DNA of 15,141 nt, from positions 1-15,141 of the forward strand of contig JAIRUB010000084.1 in NCBI GenBank assembly GCA_031254635.1, in the 5' to 3' direction. Every line of letters starts with the position of its first letter. Within the stretch, counting starts at the first letter, position 1. Positions 6,802 through 14,907 of the stretch are shown piece after piece. The position numbers were made by a program, and so were the translations under genes. The notes below the pieces were generated by a model. It ran no database searches, was not told the origin of the DNA, and was given only the letters and a program-made list of their open reading frames with translations. The DNA is from Prevotellaceae bacterium. Lineage in GTDB: Bacteria > Bacteroidota > Bacteroidia > Bacteroidales > UBA932.

Positions 6802-6820
6802 GCATTTTTTTGGAAAAATT

Positions 6821-6914
6821 ATCTGAACCGGAATTTTTACAAGATTTTTTCTTTTAAAGAGGCTAAGTTATATCTTGGGGATCTTAAAAATCTTAATAAA
6901 ATCCTAATTCTAAC
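6821..6914. mobile_element. Gene-less inverted ladder-repeat pair (copies F and E)
   Basis: Copy F (minus, about 6821-6848) reads AATCTTGTA, then AAAATTCCG, then GTTCAGAT. Copy E (plus, 6881-6914) reads ATCTTAAAA, TCTTAATAA, then AATCCTAATTCTAAC. Tails point outward, as in the GxxExxY element at 1944-2419, but only about 34 bp without a gene separate them. Copy E begins just past the stop of the PiT gene. It looks like a miniature, gene-less derivative. Copy E is the most diverged arm. Confidence 0.55.
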
Positions 6915-6915
6915 A

Positions 6916-9165
6916 CTAATTCTTTCTGCTCTTTCCGAAGCCCATAAAGAGCCGTTGCGCCTTCATCAGGTTGCGCGATTGCAGTATCATCGCCTTGGTT
7001 TCGCTCATAATGTTTAAATAGAGGATGCTGTTGCGCGTGGAACTTTCCTTGTTTTTTACGCGCCTGATTTGCGATTTGGTATATTCAACAAAAAGGTCGA
7101 ACATGTTATCGCGCATATCCAATATCCTATCAAAATCATCAAAGTTTGCAGCACGTATCATCTCCACAATGCCCGAATAGACTTCCGAAACGGCCTTATT
7201 AATTGCTTCCAAGTCGCTTACCTGTTCAGGGCTTAATCCCGTATGGTTATTATCAATATATTCTAAGCTTGTTTTAGTAATGGACACTAACGACTTTGAC
7301 ACTTCGCTCAAATAATCGATAACCTGAACGTAGTAATGCCCCGTATTTATAGCATCCTCTTGTAATTTGTCCAAGGTAGGCAGCATTTCGTAGTATTTTC
7401 TCTCCTTCCCTTGTTCATATAAGTCACGGGCTTCCTTGCAGAGTCTTCTTAATTCTTTGCGATCTTCCGCTGCAAGCCCATTTAATGTTTCGGTATAAAT
7501 ACGACCCATTTGCCCGAAGGTATGACACACACTCTCATTACACTGTTCAATGACAGAACTTCTTTCAACTACAAGTTCTTTTTCTTCAGCCGACTGTCTT
7601 TTTGCTCGCTTTTTGTGCATTTTCGACGATTGTATAAGCATGAATACGCACAAGGCCAGCAGTCCTGCGAGGGCAATATTTCCTCCCCACATCAGTAGCA
7701 ATGCGGTGATGGCACCGGCAGAAAAAGCAAACAAAGCGGTCATAAACCAACCCGAAATAACTGTCAGAACGCCTGAAACGCGGTATACAGCACTTTCGCG
7801 GCCCCAGGCTCTGTCAGCGAGCGAGGTACCCATGGCTACCATGAATGCCACATAAGTAGTTGACAAGGTAAGCTTCATTGATGTAGCTGTTGAAATAAGC
7901 AATGCTGCAACAGTAATATTTACCGCAGCGCGTATCAAGTCGAAAGAGGCCTTGTCTTTCTTTTCATCTTCCGAAGGCTTGAAGCGTTTGTCGATAAAAC
8001 GATTGACACTATCGGGAAGGAAAGCTGAGACTCGCTTGTTGAGCGAGGTTGCGCTGTGTACCAATGCCCTTGAAGCGGGTGTAGAGCCGAAACGCTCGAA
8101 TCCATCATCCTGGCGGGAAAGTTTTACCCCTGTTTCGGTTACTGTTTTTGCCCTTTTTGAAAACCAAAGCGTAAGAATCATCACACCGCCGGCTAACATT
8201 AGGTAAAGCGGATTAACGGCAACAGGCTTGGCAAGCTCGCTCATCATCAGCGTGCTAACATCTCCGCCTGCCGCTGCATGTGTCGCAGCAATTGCATAAG
8301 AATCAACCCCTGCCATGGTAACGCCGATAAAGTTCGCCAAGTCGCTGCCCGCAAAGGCTATTGCCAGCGCACAAGTACCTGCAAGTACAATGATTTTCAG
8401 TATATTAATTCTAAAGAGATGTTGCAGGATGGCCATAAAAATGGAAAATCCCACAAAGGATGCTATCAGCAGCATTTGCATATTATTTGAAAGCCACAAG
8501 AAGGACTCTTTAGATATGATGGTGCTGTATTTCAATCCTTTAAAAATAATAAAATAGGCAATAGCCGTCATGCAAAGCCCGCACCATATTGCGCCGAAGT
8601 TTCTGAATGAGCGTTTATAACGGAATGAGAATATTAATCTCGAAATGAACATAATTACGCTTCCGAAAGTAAAGGCTATCACTACCGATGCTAAAATTGC
8701 CGAAATCAAAGTCATCGCTCTTGTCGAGTTGATGTATTCGCTCAATATGCCGACAGTTTCGGGAGGGGCTGTCCAGATTTTGTACAATGCTACTAACATT
8801 GCCGCTCCCAGCAGTTCGAAAATCAACGACACAGTAGTTGATGTAGGCAAGCCAAAGGTGTTAAACAAGTCCAACATGATTACGTCGCAAATCATCACCG
8901 CAAGGAAAATTATCATAACATCGTGGAAGGTGAACATTCCCGGATGAAAAACCCCGCTACGGGCTATTTCCATTAAGCCGTTGGAAGTGAGCGTACCTGC
9001 TATCAAACCTACGGAAGCAACAGCAAGGATAACTTTCCGCGACGACACCTTAGAACCGATTGCCGAACTAAGAAAATTTGCAGCGTCATTGGCCACGCCG
9101 ACAGTTAAGTCGACTATTGCCAGTGCAATCAATACGATGAGGATAAATAAATAAATACTTTCCAT
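6916..9165 (-). CDS. PiT-family inorganic phosphate transporter with C-terminal PhoU-like domain
   Basis: A 749-residue protein. The two inverted membrane halves of the PiT fold are visible: first signature GVANDAANFLSSAIGSK (23-39) and second FAGSDLANFIGVTMAG (271-286), separated by several membrane segments and a cytoplasmic loop (about 338-410). More membrane segments follow (412-429, 434-450, 462-512). From about 530 to 740 the sequence is charged and helical, like PhoU, which is the usual architecture of the long Bacteroidota PiT proteins. Substrate by family is phosphate with a coupling cation. Oddity: the second signature has GSD where the family normally has an asparagine before the aspartate (GND). 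It stands between two operons, 130 bp from the porin-like gene upstream. Nothing in the neighbourhood links it to the redox cluster. Confidence 0.92.
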   Translation of the reverse strand: MESIYLFILIVLIALAIVDLTVGVANDAANFLSSAIGSKVSSRKVILAVASVGLIAGTLTSNGLMEIARSGVFHPGMFTFHDVMIIFLAVMICDVIMLDLFNTFGLPTSTTVSLIFELLGAAMLVALYKIWTAPPETVGILSEYINSTRAMTLISAILASVVIAFTFGSVIMFISRLIFSFRYKRSFRNFGAIWCGLCMTAIAYFIIFKGLKYSTIISKESFLWLSNNMQMLLIASFVGFSIFMAILQHLFRINILKIIVLAGTCALAIAFAGSDLANFIGVTMAGVDSYAIAATHAAAGGDVSTLMMSELAKPVAVNPLYLMLAGGVMILTLWFSKRAKTVTETGVKLSRQDDGFERFGSTPASRALVHSATSLNKRVSAFLPDSVNRFIDKRFKPSEDEKKDKASFDLIRAAVNITVAALLISTATSMKLTLSTTYVAFMVAMGTSLADRAWGRESAVYRVSGVLTVISGWFMTALFAFSAGAITALLLMWGGNIALAGLLALCVFMLIQSSKMHKKRAKRQSAEEKELVVERSSVIEQCNESVCHTFGQMGRIYTETLNGLAAEDRKELRRLCKEARDLYEQGKERKYYEMLPTLDKLQEDAINTGHYYVQVIDYLSEVSKSLVSITKTSLEYIDNNHTGLSPEQVSDLEAINKAVSEVYSGIVEMIRAANFDDFDRILDMRDNMFDLFVEYTKSQIRRVKNKESSTRNSILYLNIMSETKAMILQSRNLMKAQRLFMGFGKSRKN

Positions 9166-9171
9166 AATGCA

Positions 9172-9194
9172 ACCTTTATTCCAATGTAAAGGTA
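9172..9194 (-). promoter_or_regulatory. Inverted repeat and weak promoter element before the PiT gene
   Basis: ACCTTTA (9172-9178) and TAAAGGT (9187-9193) form a perfect 7-bp inverted repeat with an 8-nt loop, 6 bp before the ATG. Outside it, TGCAAC (9168-9173) and GTTGCA (9205-9210) form a second, nested inverted repeat. Minus strand TACCTTTA (9187-9194) resembles a -7 element but ends in A. It could be an operator or a leader hairpin over the start codon. Confidence 0.35.
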
Positions 9195-9295
9195 AATAAA
9201 AAAAGTTGCAATAGCGATAAGAACTTATTAAGAATTTATTAACAATGTCGTTTTACTTTAACCGGACTATGCTCAATCTTTAGGGAGCGACAATA

Positions 9296-10486
9296 TTAAA
9301 ATTTAACGGATGCAGTTATTTTTTGTTGCCAACCGACTTTATAATCAGGTACATAATGTGCTAAAAATTGGGCTTTGAGTGAAAAGAATGAACTTTTTAT
9401 CAAGTCAAAACTTAATTCTGTTTTGTTATAAAGCGATGCCTGATAATATTGATCGGCAATAAACATTGACGGATAATCTTTATAAAGCAGCATAAGATTT
9501 CCATCTTTATTTAGCGACACATAAAAACTATTCTTTAAAGCAATTATTTTCCATTGAATACCGCAATCAACAACTATTGAATGACACCATTGATTATTTA
9601 TAGTCAGGTTATCGTTGCTGAAATTTCCAAGATAACCGGCTTGTAAAAAAAGTGTTTTAATATTAAAGTCTTTGTTTAAATTTCGGTTATCAGCCTTGTC
9701 ATTGTTCCAATATAATTGGGCAAAATCAATTTTGGCAAAAACATTCATCACAATGTTGTCGCAATAATTTTTTATAGTATCAAGATTATTTCCCAGCCTA
9801 TCCCATTGAACAATAAAGCCAAAATCGGCATAACCATCTTTTTCCGAAAGAAAATTTTCGTAATCGAAATGGTTACTATATATAGAATATTTTCCGCCTA
9901 AAATCATTCCAAAACAGTCACGCTCAGTTGCTGTTGCTATTTTTCGCCAGTCAACTACATATTCTAACAATAATTTCTTTTTTATATCACAAATATTTAA
10001 TTCATATTGCGCCAATGCACCTTGCAAATTGGGTACTGAGTATTCAATAGAGCCTTTTCTGATAAAACCTGGCAACACCATTTTTATTTTTCTGTAAGGT
10101 AAAATTCCGAAATACAAGTTTATTTTATCCACGTATGGATTGTCTTTTCCTGTGTTAAAATTTTGCTGATATTTTAAATAAGCCATCGGCTGATACTTAT
10201 AATCATTATAATCCTTGCCAAAAGGCATCATTGCCGTTACACCGGCATAGAGTTCAACCCTGTCTTTAATACCATAGCCCAACAAAGCCGTAAGCCGATC
10301 GCCAAAAAATGTTACTGACGAATTATAAGGCGAAGAAAATGCGCGGTTATCGAAATAGGTCAGATTATCAAATTTGTAAAGGAACTTTGGCGTTACAGGT
10401 GAGGTTCCATCAGTAGCAGCAATATTTTGCGCCGACAATATGTAGCCGGCAAATAACAACAGGCAAAGAATATTTATTCGCTTCAT
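9296..10486 (-). CDS. Probable outer-membrane beta-barrel protein, unrecognised family
   Basis: A 396-residue protein with a clear signal peptide (about 1-19, ending in SAQ). The mature part is rich in alternating hydrophobic/aromatic strands (KINLYFGILPYR, LFLQAGYLGNF, SFYVSLNKDGNLMLLY, FFSLKAQFLAHY) and ends in a C-terminal phenylalanine (ITASVKF). These are the marks of an outer-membrane barrel. I do not recognise a named family; a porin-like or transporter-like role is inference. It follows the second tandem PQQ-like gene by 30 bp in the same orientation, so the two are probably cotranscribed and may form a secreted-propeller/outer-membrane pair. The start was chosen from the signal peptide. 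Confidence 0.65.
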   Translation of the reverse strand: MKRINILCLLLFAGYILSAQNIAATDGTSPVTPKFLYKFDNLTYFDNRAFSSPYNSSVTFFGDRLTALLGYGIKDRVELYAGVTAMMPFGKDYNDYKYQPMAYLKYQQNFNTGKDNPYVDKINLYFGILPYRKIKMVLPGFIRKGSIEYSVPNLQGALAQYELNICDIKKKLLLEYVVDWRKIATATERDCFGMILGGKYSIYSNHFDYENFLSEKDGYADFGFIVQWDRLGNNLDTIKNYCDNIVMNVFAKIDFAQLYWNNDKADNRNLNKDFNIKTLFLQAGYLGNFSNDNLTINNQWCHSIVVDCGIQWKIIALKNSFYVSLNKDGNLMLLYKDYPSMFIADQYYQASLYNKTELSFDLIKSSFFSLKAQFLAHYVPDYKVGWQQKITASVKF

Positions 10487-10516
10487 TTCTAATTTCTATT
10501 TTTCAATTCTTAAATC

Positions 10517-11731
10517 TTAATTAATCTTATATGCTATCAAGGTATCTCCATGCCGTAGGTACAAAACTCCTCGGTAAATCACCGGATGCGCCCAATGTTG
10601 ATCAGTGCCTAAGGTGATTGGGAACTTATTGATGATTTCAAATTTTTCGGGATTCGGTTTTACTAATGCCATCTCACCTTTTTCGCCATAGCAGTATAGC
10701 AGACCTTCTGCAGCAACAATACAGCCTACGGAAAGCGTTTGGTCGCTGTACATGGTCTTGCCCGTTTTCCAATCTACGCAATGCCAGCTTTTTTTTTCGC
10801 CGGAGCCATAGATATAATCTCCGATTTTTATGGTGTTGCCTGTCTTGTGTGAGAGGTTGGTGTTTTCCCAGACTTTTTCTATGCTCCGGCCGCCATTTGT
10901 TAATCGCAACATAACGGAGCCCTTACCGTAATCGCTGGTGCAGAACAGCATACCATCGCTATATACAGGCGTATTGGGATGTTCCCTAAATCTATTTGTA
11001 TGGTGGTGTACCCAAAGCAGTTTACCATTCGCTATATCTACTCCAATGATATGGTCGGACATCATGGTCACCACTTGCGGCACCTGCTGGTCGCTAATGT
11101 AAATAGGCGTTGCATAGCCCGACATATCATTTTCCGTTGCTCCCTTCGAGCTCCAAATGATGTCGCCTGTCGATTTATTCAGTGCTACTACGTGGTACTC
11201 TTTTCCTCCAGGTGCAATAATTAATTTCTCGCCAACAATCAATGGGGGGCCATTCCAGCCGTGTTTGGTGTTCTCTGCGATGAAATCTTCTTTGTAATGT
11301 TTTTGCCACAATAATTTTAATGATTCCATATCATAACAGAATAATTCTGCGTTTCCGCTTACTATATACAGTTTTCCCTCGGCATGTATTACCGTGCTAC
11401 GAGCACCGATGTAGCCATCGGAATCCCACTCGGTACCATAATCAACTTTATCTTGGAGTTTACCATCCATATTCAATATATATAGATAGCCTCTGCCATC
11501 GTGGTATCCGGTTACGAATATTTTATTCTTGTAAATGGATACGGAAGAGTATCCGTTTCCTAATCCATCGAAATGCCAAAGCAATTCAGGGCCGTTGGCA
11601 GGCCACGATTTCAGCAATCCGATTTCTTTGCTGTAGATGCCTGTACGGTCGTACCGCCACTGAACACCGTCTTGTGCCGACAAGGTATAACTGACAAAAA
11701 ATAGTATATAAAAAAGACTTAATCGTTTCAT
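10517..11731 (-). CDS. Secreted PQQ-like beta-propeller protein, tandem copy 2
   Basis: A 404-residue protein with signal peptide (about 1-19, SAQ). The entry motif WRYDRTGIY (about 25-33) and blades such as LYCYGEKGEMALVK, HVVALNKSTGDIIWSSK and VDIANGKLLWVHH show a PQQ-like propeller. It is a close paralogue of the protein at 13122-14324, with near-identical blocks NGGRSIEKVWE and GTDQHWAHPVIYRGVLYLRH. No TonB box, haem motif or quinoprotein active site is recognisable, so it is more likely a binding or assembly propeller than a dehydrogenase. The gap to the upstream AbiEii gene is only 14 bp, so the gene has no obvious promoter of its own and may be read from the toxin-antitoxin promoter or by readthrough. 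Confidence 0.85.
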   Translation of the reverse strand: MKRLSLFYILFFVSYTLSAQDGVQWRYDRTGIYSKEIGLLKSWPANGPELLWHFDGLGNGYSSVSIYKNKIFVTGYHDGRGYLYILNMDGKLQDKVDYGTEWDSDGYIGARSTVIHAEGKLYIVSGNAELFCYDMESLKLLWQKHYKEDFIAENTKHGWNGPPLIVGEKLIIAPGGKEYHVVALNKSTGDIIWSSKGATENDMSGYATPIYISDQQVPQVVTMMSDHIIGVDIANGKLLWVHHHTNRFREHPNTPVYSDGMLFCTSDYGKGSVMLRLTNGGRSIEKVWENTNLSHKTGNTIKIGDYIYGSGEKKSWHCVDWKTGKTMYSDQTLSVGCIVAAEGLLYCYGEKGEMALVKPNPEKFEIINKFPITLGTDQHWAHPVIYRGVLYLRHGDTLIAYKIN

Positions 11732-11745
11732 TTCATATATGTATT

Positions 11746-12441
11746 TTAAGTTATTGGGAATGCTTGGTAAAACCTTAGTAGGGTAATTGTTTCAGTAAGA
11801 AGTTTAGTGCGGACAAAGGGTTTCATTTTTTTATCGATTAAATCACCTATTCCATCCAATAAATTTTTATCTAAAGGTTTATTAAGTGTATCAATACAAT
11901 TTTGTAAATAGTTTAAAAAAGGCATTTTCATTCTAATCTCAATCAAATTTTTATTGACAGGCGTGCGATTTTCCATAAAGAACCAACAATCGAAAATATC
12001 GCGATTAGTTAAATCATTTCTATCCAAAAGCGCACAAAGTTTATTCGCAAACATATCGGCAATTGTCATCACAAGCATATTTATTCCCATAAAAGTTTTA
12101 ACCTCGTAACGACTTTCTTGTTGTCTGTTCGAAATTTCCACCTTCAATTTTCGCTCTCCTTTACCATAATTCAAAACGAGAATTAGCCCGAAAAATTTTT
12201 GTACTTCGTCTATTTTTCCATATTTGAGTAAAATATTTTGCATTTTTTGATAGATTTTAGTTTCTTTTTCTTTGTCGGATTGGATTAAATTAAAATCCAA
12301 ATCGATTGAAAAACGCGGCAAATCATAGAAAAACATCAACGCACTTCCACCTTTGAAGCCTAAAGCGTTAGCCAATTCCAAATCAGAATAAATATCCCGC
12401 AGAATTTGCAACATGAAAAATTTATGCTTATTAAAATCCAT
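11746..12441 (-). CDS. AbiEii/AbiGii-type nucleotidyltransferase toxin
   Basis: A 231-residue protein of the AbiEii toxin family, the toxic half of type IV AbiE systems. The nucleotidyltransferase signature is complete: GGSAL at 31-35, then RFSIDLDF at 43-50 with the D47-x-D49 pair; K100 lies in KLKVEI. The family's later block is also present: IADMFANKLCALLDR (about 127-141) followed by NRDIFD (146-151). Length is on the short side but both halves are present, so it looks intact. By family knowledge such toxins transfer nucleotides to an RNA or other target and arrest growth. Its start overlaps the end of the AbiEi gene by 11 bp, the normal antitoxin-first order. It lies between two paralogous PQQ-like genes, which suggests insertion. 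Confidence 0.88.
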   Translation of the reverse strand: MDFNKHKFFMLQILRDIYSDLELANALGFKGGSALMFFYDLPRFSIDLDFNLIQSDKEKETKIYQKMQNILLKYGKIDEVQKFFGLILVLNYGKGERKLKVEISNRQQESRYEVKTFMGINMLVMTIADMFANKLCALLDRNDLTNRDIFDCWFFMENRTPVNKNLIEIRMKMPFLNYLQNCIDTLNKPLDKNLLDGIGDLIDKKMKPFVRTKLLTETITLLRFYQAFPIT

Positions 12442-13000
12442 TGTTTTCGAATATTCTTTGTACTCGTTTGTTCAAAATTTTCGAATTATATATTGGTAAA
12501 ATCTGTTCAATCAAATCTCTTTTCAAGGGATGAAGGTTGTCGAAATACATTGCGCCATTGAGGTATAACATATCCAAAAATGCGCGTTCGGGTGTAGCAA
12601 TTGTTGTTACATTTCCCTGTTGTTCAATGCCTCGTAATGATATTAGTAATTCATTTTTTATTTTACGGAACGAGAAAATTTTGCCAGCAATCTCTACCTC
12701 CCGACTTAGATAGGACAGTACAGTAAAACGACTATCATACTGAAAAATAACACCCGCCCGTTGTAAAACATATTCTAACGAAATATAAGCAGGCGAAAAA
12801 ATACGGCAAGCCAATTCTTCCTGATTGTAATTTGGTTTGCAATATAGCCCCTTACGCAAGTTTTGCAGCCGCCCAGTGCGAACATAATAATTCAATTTCA
12901 TATTTAATGAACTGAAATTTGTTTCGCTCGTTAGCATTGCTACATCTTTCAGCCGAAAAACCGAACGAGTATTATTATACAAAGTATAAATTAAATCCAT
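12431..13000 (-). CDS. AbiEi-type antitoxin / transcriptional regulator
   Basis: A 189-residue protein in the place and with the shape of AbiEi antitoxins. An N-terminal winged-helix-like region (about 1-60) ends in RKGLYCKP, a typical motif of this group. A C-terminal antitoxin domain follows, with ISLEYVLQRAGVI and the block TTIATPERAFLDMLYL (about 132-147). AbiEi proteins neutralise the toxin without a direct complex and repress their own promoter by binding inverted repeats. Such a repeat and a near-consensus promoter lie directly upstream (13014-13081). The toxin gene overlaps its end by 11 bp. Confidence 0.85.
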   Translation of the reverse strand: MDLIYTLYNNTRSVFRLKDVAMLTSETNFSSLNMKLNYYVRTGRLQNLRKGLYCKPNYNQEELACRIFSPAYISLEYVLQRAGVIFQYDSRFTVLSYLSREVEIAGKIFSFRKIKNELLISLRGIEQQGNVTTIATPERAFLDMLYLNGAMYFDNLHPLKRDLIEQILPIYNSKILNKRVQRIFENNGF

Positions 13001-13013
13001 TTTTTATTTTTGT

Positions 13014-13048
13014 GAACTGAACATTTGAAATTTTTAGATTATCAGTTC
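13014..13048. promoter_or_regulatory. Operator-like inverted repeat of the AbiE pair
   Basis: GAACTGA (13014-13020) and TCAGTTC (13042-13048) form a perfect 7-bp inverted repeat with 21 bp between the arms. It lies between the -7 element and the AbiEi ATG, with the right arm about where transcription should start. This fits autorepression by AbiEi. Confidence 0.55.
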
Positions 13049-13049
13049 G

Positions 13050-13081
13050 CAAAAGTAAAAATTATTTACGAAAAATGCAAA
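13050..13081 (-). promoter_or_regulatory. Promoter of the AbiE toxin-antitoxin operon
   Basis: On the minus strand TTTG (13078-13081), then 20 bp, then TACTTTTG (13050-13057). This is an exact match to the Bacteroidota TTTG-N20-TAnnTTTG pattern, about 50 bp before the AbiEi ATG. Confidence 0.65.
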
Positions 13082-13121
13082 AAATAAACATTAATTTACT
13101 ATTTATTGGTAACTATCTGGT

Positions 13122-14324
13122 TTATTTAGCCTTATATGCCATTAACGTATTTCCGTGACGCACATACAAAACACCCTGATAAATAACCGGATGCGCCCAG
13201 TGTTGGTCGGTACCTAAAACTATAGGAAACTTGCTTATCATATCAAATTTTTCGGGTGTAGCTTTTACCAATGCCATTTCGCCTTTTTCGGAATAACAAT
13301 ACAACATATCTTCATTCGCAATTACTGCGCCTACACCGAAGGATTTGTCTTTATATTTAATTTCTCCTGTTTTCCAGTCTATACAAAACCAATATTTATG
13401 ATTATCTCCCGAGCCGTAAATGTAATTACCAATTTTAACCATAGCTCCTGTCCTTGGATCCAAATCTGCTACTTCCCAAACTTTTTCCACCGAACGCCCT
13501 CCGTTTGTCAGGCGGAGCATTACAGCGCCCTTGCCGTAACCGCTGGTGCAAAACAGCATATTGTCATGGTAAATAGGAGTATTCGGATGAATTTTTCTAT
13601 TATTTGCATATTTAAAGGACCAGAGTTTTTTTCCGGTTGCAGCATCAACTCCCAAAATATGGTCGGCCATCATGGTTGCGATTTGCGGAACTTGCTGATT
13701 GGCAATGTAAAGCGGAGAGCAGTAAGAAGAAAGGTCACCATTTCCTGCACATGTCCAGATGAGCGAGCCATCCTTTTTGTTTAGTGCAACTATGTTATGT
13801 TCTTTCCCTCCGGCCGAAAGTATTACCTTTTCGCCAATAACGAGTGGCGATTCATTCACTCCCCATCTGATATTCTTACCTCCAAAATCGACTACAATAT
13901 CTTTCTTCCAAAGAATGTTCAGGGTGTTTTGGTCCATACAAATTAAAAATCCGGTTCCGGTAAATATATACAATTTGCTATCGCTAATGGTAACAGTTCC
14001 GCGAGCCCCATTATAGCTTTCATCCCATTCTTTACCATAGTCCTTTTTTTTCAATAATTTTCCGGCCATATCGAATACATAGAGGTACCCGGTATTTCCG
14101 GTCATGCCGGTAATATAAATTTTATTAGCATCAATAGCTACCGACGAGTGTCCTTCGCCTAAACTATCGTAATGCCATAACATTTGCGGGCCTTTTGTCG
14201 GCCACGATGTTAACAGGCCCTTTTCATGGTAAATTCCGGTACGGTCGTTTCTCCACTGAATGGTGTTTTGTGCTGATAAAGAAAGCGTAATGCATATTAA
14301 GGTTAAAAAGAATAATTGTTTCAT
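13122..14324 (-). CDS. Secreted PQQ-like beta-propeller protein, tandem copy 1
   Basis: A 400-residue protein with a signal peptide (about 1-19, SAQN). Entry motif WRNDRTGIYHEKGLLTSWP (about 24-42), then propeller blades such as LYVFDMAGKLLKK, IVALNKKDGSLIWTC and GVDAATGKKLWSFK. It has the same architecture and length as the protein at 10517-11731, and shares blocks such as GKGAVMLRLTNGGRS and LGTDQHWAHPVIY, so the two arose by duplication. It is probably periplasmic or outer-membrane associated. Enzyme residues are not recognisable. A near-consensus promoter is visible about 25 bp before the ATG, and no obvious terminator separates it from the AbiE pair downstream. Its start is fixed by the signal peptide. 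Confidence 0.87.
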   Translation of the reverse strand: MKQLFFLTLICITLSLSAQNTIQWRNDRTGIYHEKGLLTSWPTKGPQMLWHYDSLGEGHSSVAIDANKIYITGMTGNTGYLYVFDMAGKLLKKKDYGKEWDESYNGARGTVTISDSKLYIFTGTGFLICMDQNTLNILWKKDIVVDFGGKNIRWGVNESPLVIGEKVILSAGGKEHNIVALNKKDGSLIWTCAGNGDLSSYCSPLYIANQQVPQIATMMADHILGVDAATGKKLWSFKYANNRKIHPNTPIYHDNMLFCTSGYGKGAVMLRLTNGGRSVEKVWEVADLDPRTGAMVKIGNYIYGSGDNHKYWFCIDWKTGEIKYKDKSFGVGAVIANEDMLYCYSEKGEMALVKATPEKFDMISKFPIVLGTDQHWAHPVIYQGVLYVRHGNTLMAYKAK

Positions 14325-14348
14325 GTTATCCGTTTAAATTATTTGTGG

Positions 14349-14380
14349 TAAAATTAGTCTTTTTTATTTAAATGCGCAAA
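14349..14380 (-). promoter_or_regulatory. Promoter of the first tandem PQQ-like gene
   Basis: Minus strand TTTG (14377-14380), 20 bp, then TAATTTTA (14349-14356), which differs from TAnnTTTG only at the last base. It ends about 25 bp before the ATG at 14324. Confidence 0.5.
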
Positions 14381-14402
14381 AAAAGTGATTAGGGAATTAA
14401 GG

Positions 14403-14491
14403 TATCAAGTATCAGGATATGTGACTTTGCGATATGTGATGTGCGATTATCAGTTATTCAGTTATTCACCCTTCACCTTGCACCTTTATCA
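14403..14491. repeat. Degenerate short tandem-repeat tract
   Basis: Loose doublets follow one another: TATCAAG/TATCAGG, GATATGTGAC/GATATGTGAT, CAGTTATT/CAGTTATT, and CACCCTTCACCTTGCACCTT. No coding frame is supported. This kind of patchwork is common in Bacteroidota intergenic DNA. Confidence 0.5.
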
Positions 14492-14554
14492 GAAAATAAA
14501 TCGCCTTACGCTTCATGATAAAAAAAATTGCAAAAACAAAAAATAGTATTGATT

Positions 14555-14637
14555 TGCCATAGGTACGTTGTTTGTTTACTCGTATATGGGTGTTTAGCGA
14601 TACCTACAGGAAGTGGACGGCAGTCTACTTCTTTTTT
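14555..14637 (+). ncRNA. Candidate small RNA or insertion-sequence end with terminator
   Basis: Two hairpins stand in tandem on the plus strand. The first pairs TAGGTACG (14560-14567) with CGATACCTA (14598-14606; one bulged A) around a 30-nt loop. The second is terminator-like (next entry). A TTG at 14528-14530 and TTGATTTG (14549-14556) 18 bp later resemble a weak promoter. No plus-strand gene lies upstream, so the transcript would be free-standing. Alternatively this is the end region of the transposase remnant at 14643-14907. The hairpins are seen; the RNA is inference. Confidence 0.35.
14610..14637 (+). terminator. Rho-independent terminator-like hairpin
   Basis: GAAGTGGAC (14610-14618) pairs with GTCTACTTC (14623-14631), 9 bp with one G-T wobble, tetraloop GGCA, followed by six T residues (14632-14637). 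It would stop plus-strand transcription before it enters the transposase remnant in antisense. Confidence 0.6.
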
Positions 14638-14642
14638 AATAA

Positions 14643-14907
14643 TTAGTCGCTCCGTAAAAAGTTGACTTTAGGCGGCGAGCTAATATGAATTTTGAGAGAA
14701 AAATAGTCGAAAAATAAATTGTAAAATATTTCCTTTCAATTTTTTCATCATTTTCTTCACATTTCAAGCAGTTGCAGCTATGTAGGATGAAAATTTATTT
14801 TCAAAATACTACCAGTCGATGCTTTTGGCCAGTATAGCCAATTCGTGTCGCGAATTAATCAAATCTTCCAATCGGGTACAAAAAAAATCTCGCTGATTGT
14901 TAATAAT
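14643..14907 (-). pseudogene. Transposase remnant (IS5/IS1182-like), internally deleted and interrupted
   Basis: On the minus strand an N-terminal transposase piece is readable from about 14901: NNQRDFFCTRLEDLINSRHE, then LAILAKSIDW, an in-frame TAG (about 14812), then YFENKFSSY and a further stop. After about 100 bp of unmatched sequence the end KVNFLRSD with TAA at 14643-14645 resembles the C-terminus of the same type of DDE transposase. The whole middle, with the catalytic residues, is missing. No start codon is preserved upstream of the readable part. Family assignment rests on recognised N-terminal wording and is moderate. Confidence 0.55.

Noticed and set aside
10503..10530. Possible seventh ladder repeat (AATCTT-like words near the end of the 10517-11731 gene)
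   Set aside because: Spacing is 10 bp rather than 9 and the GTTCA tail is missing; the paralogue's end does not share it, so chance AT-rich similarity is as likely.
14403..14491. CRISPR array
   Set aside because: The repeated words are short, irregular and without constant spacing, so this is degenerate intergenic repeat DNA.
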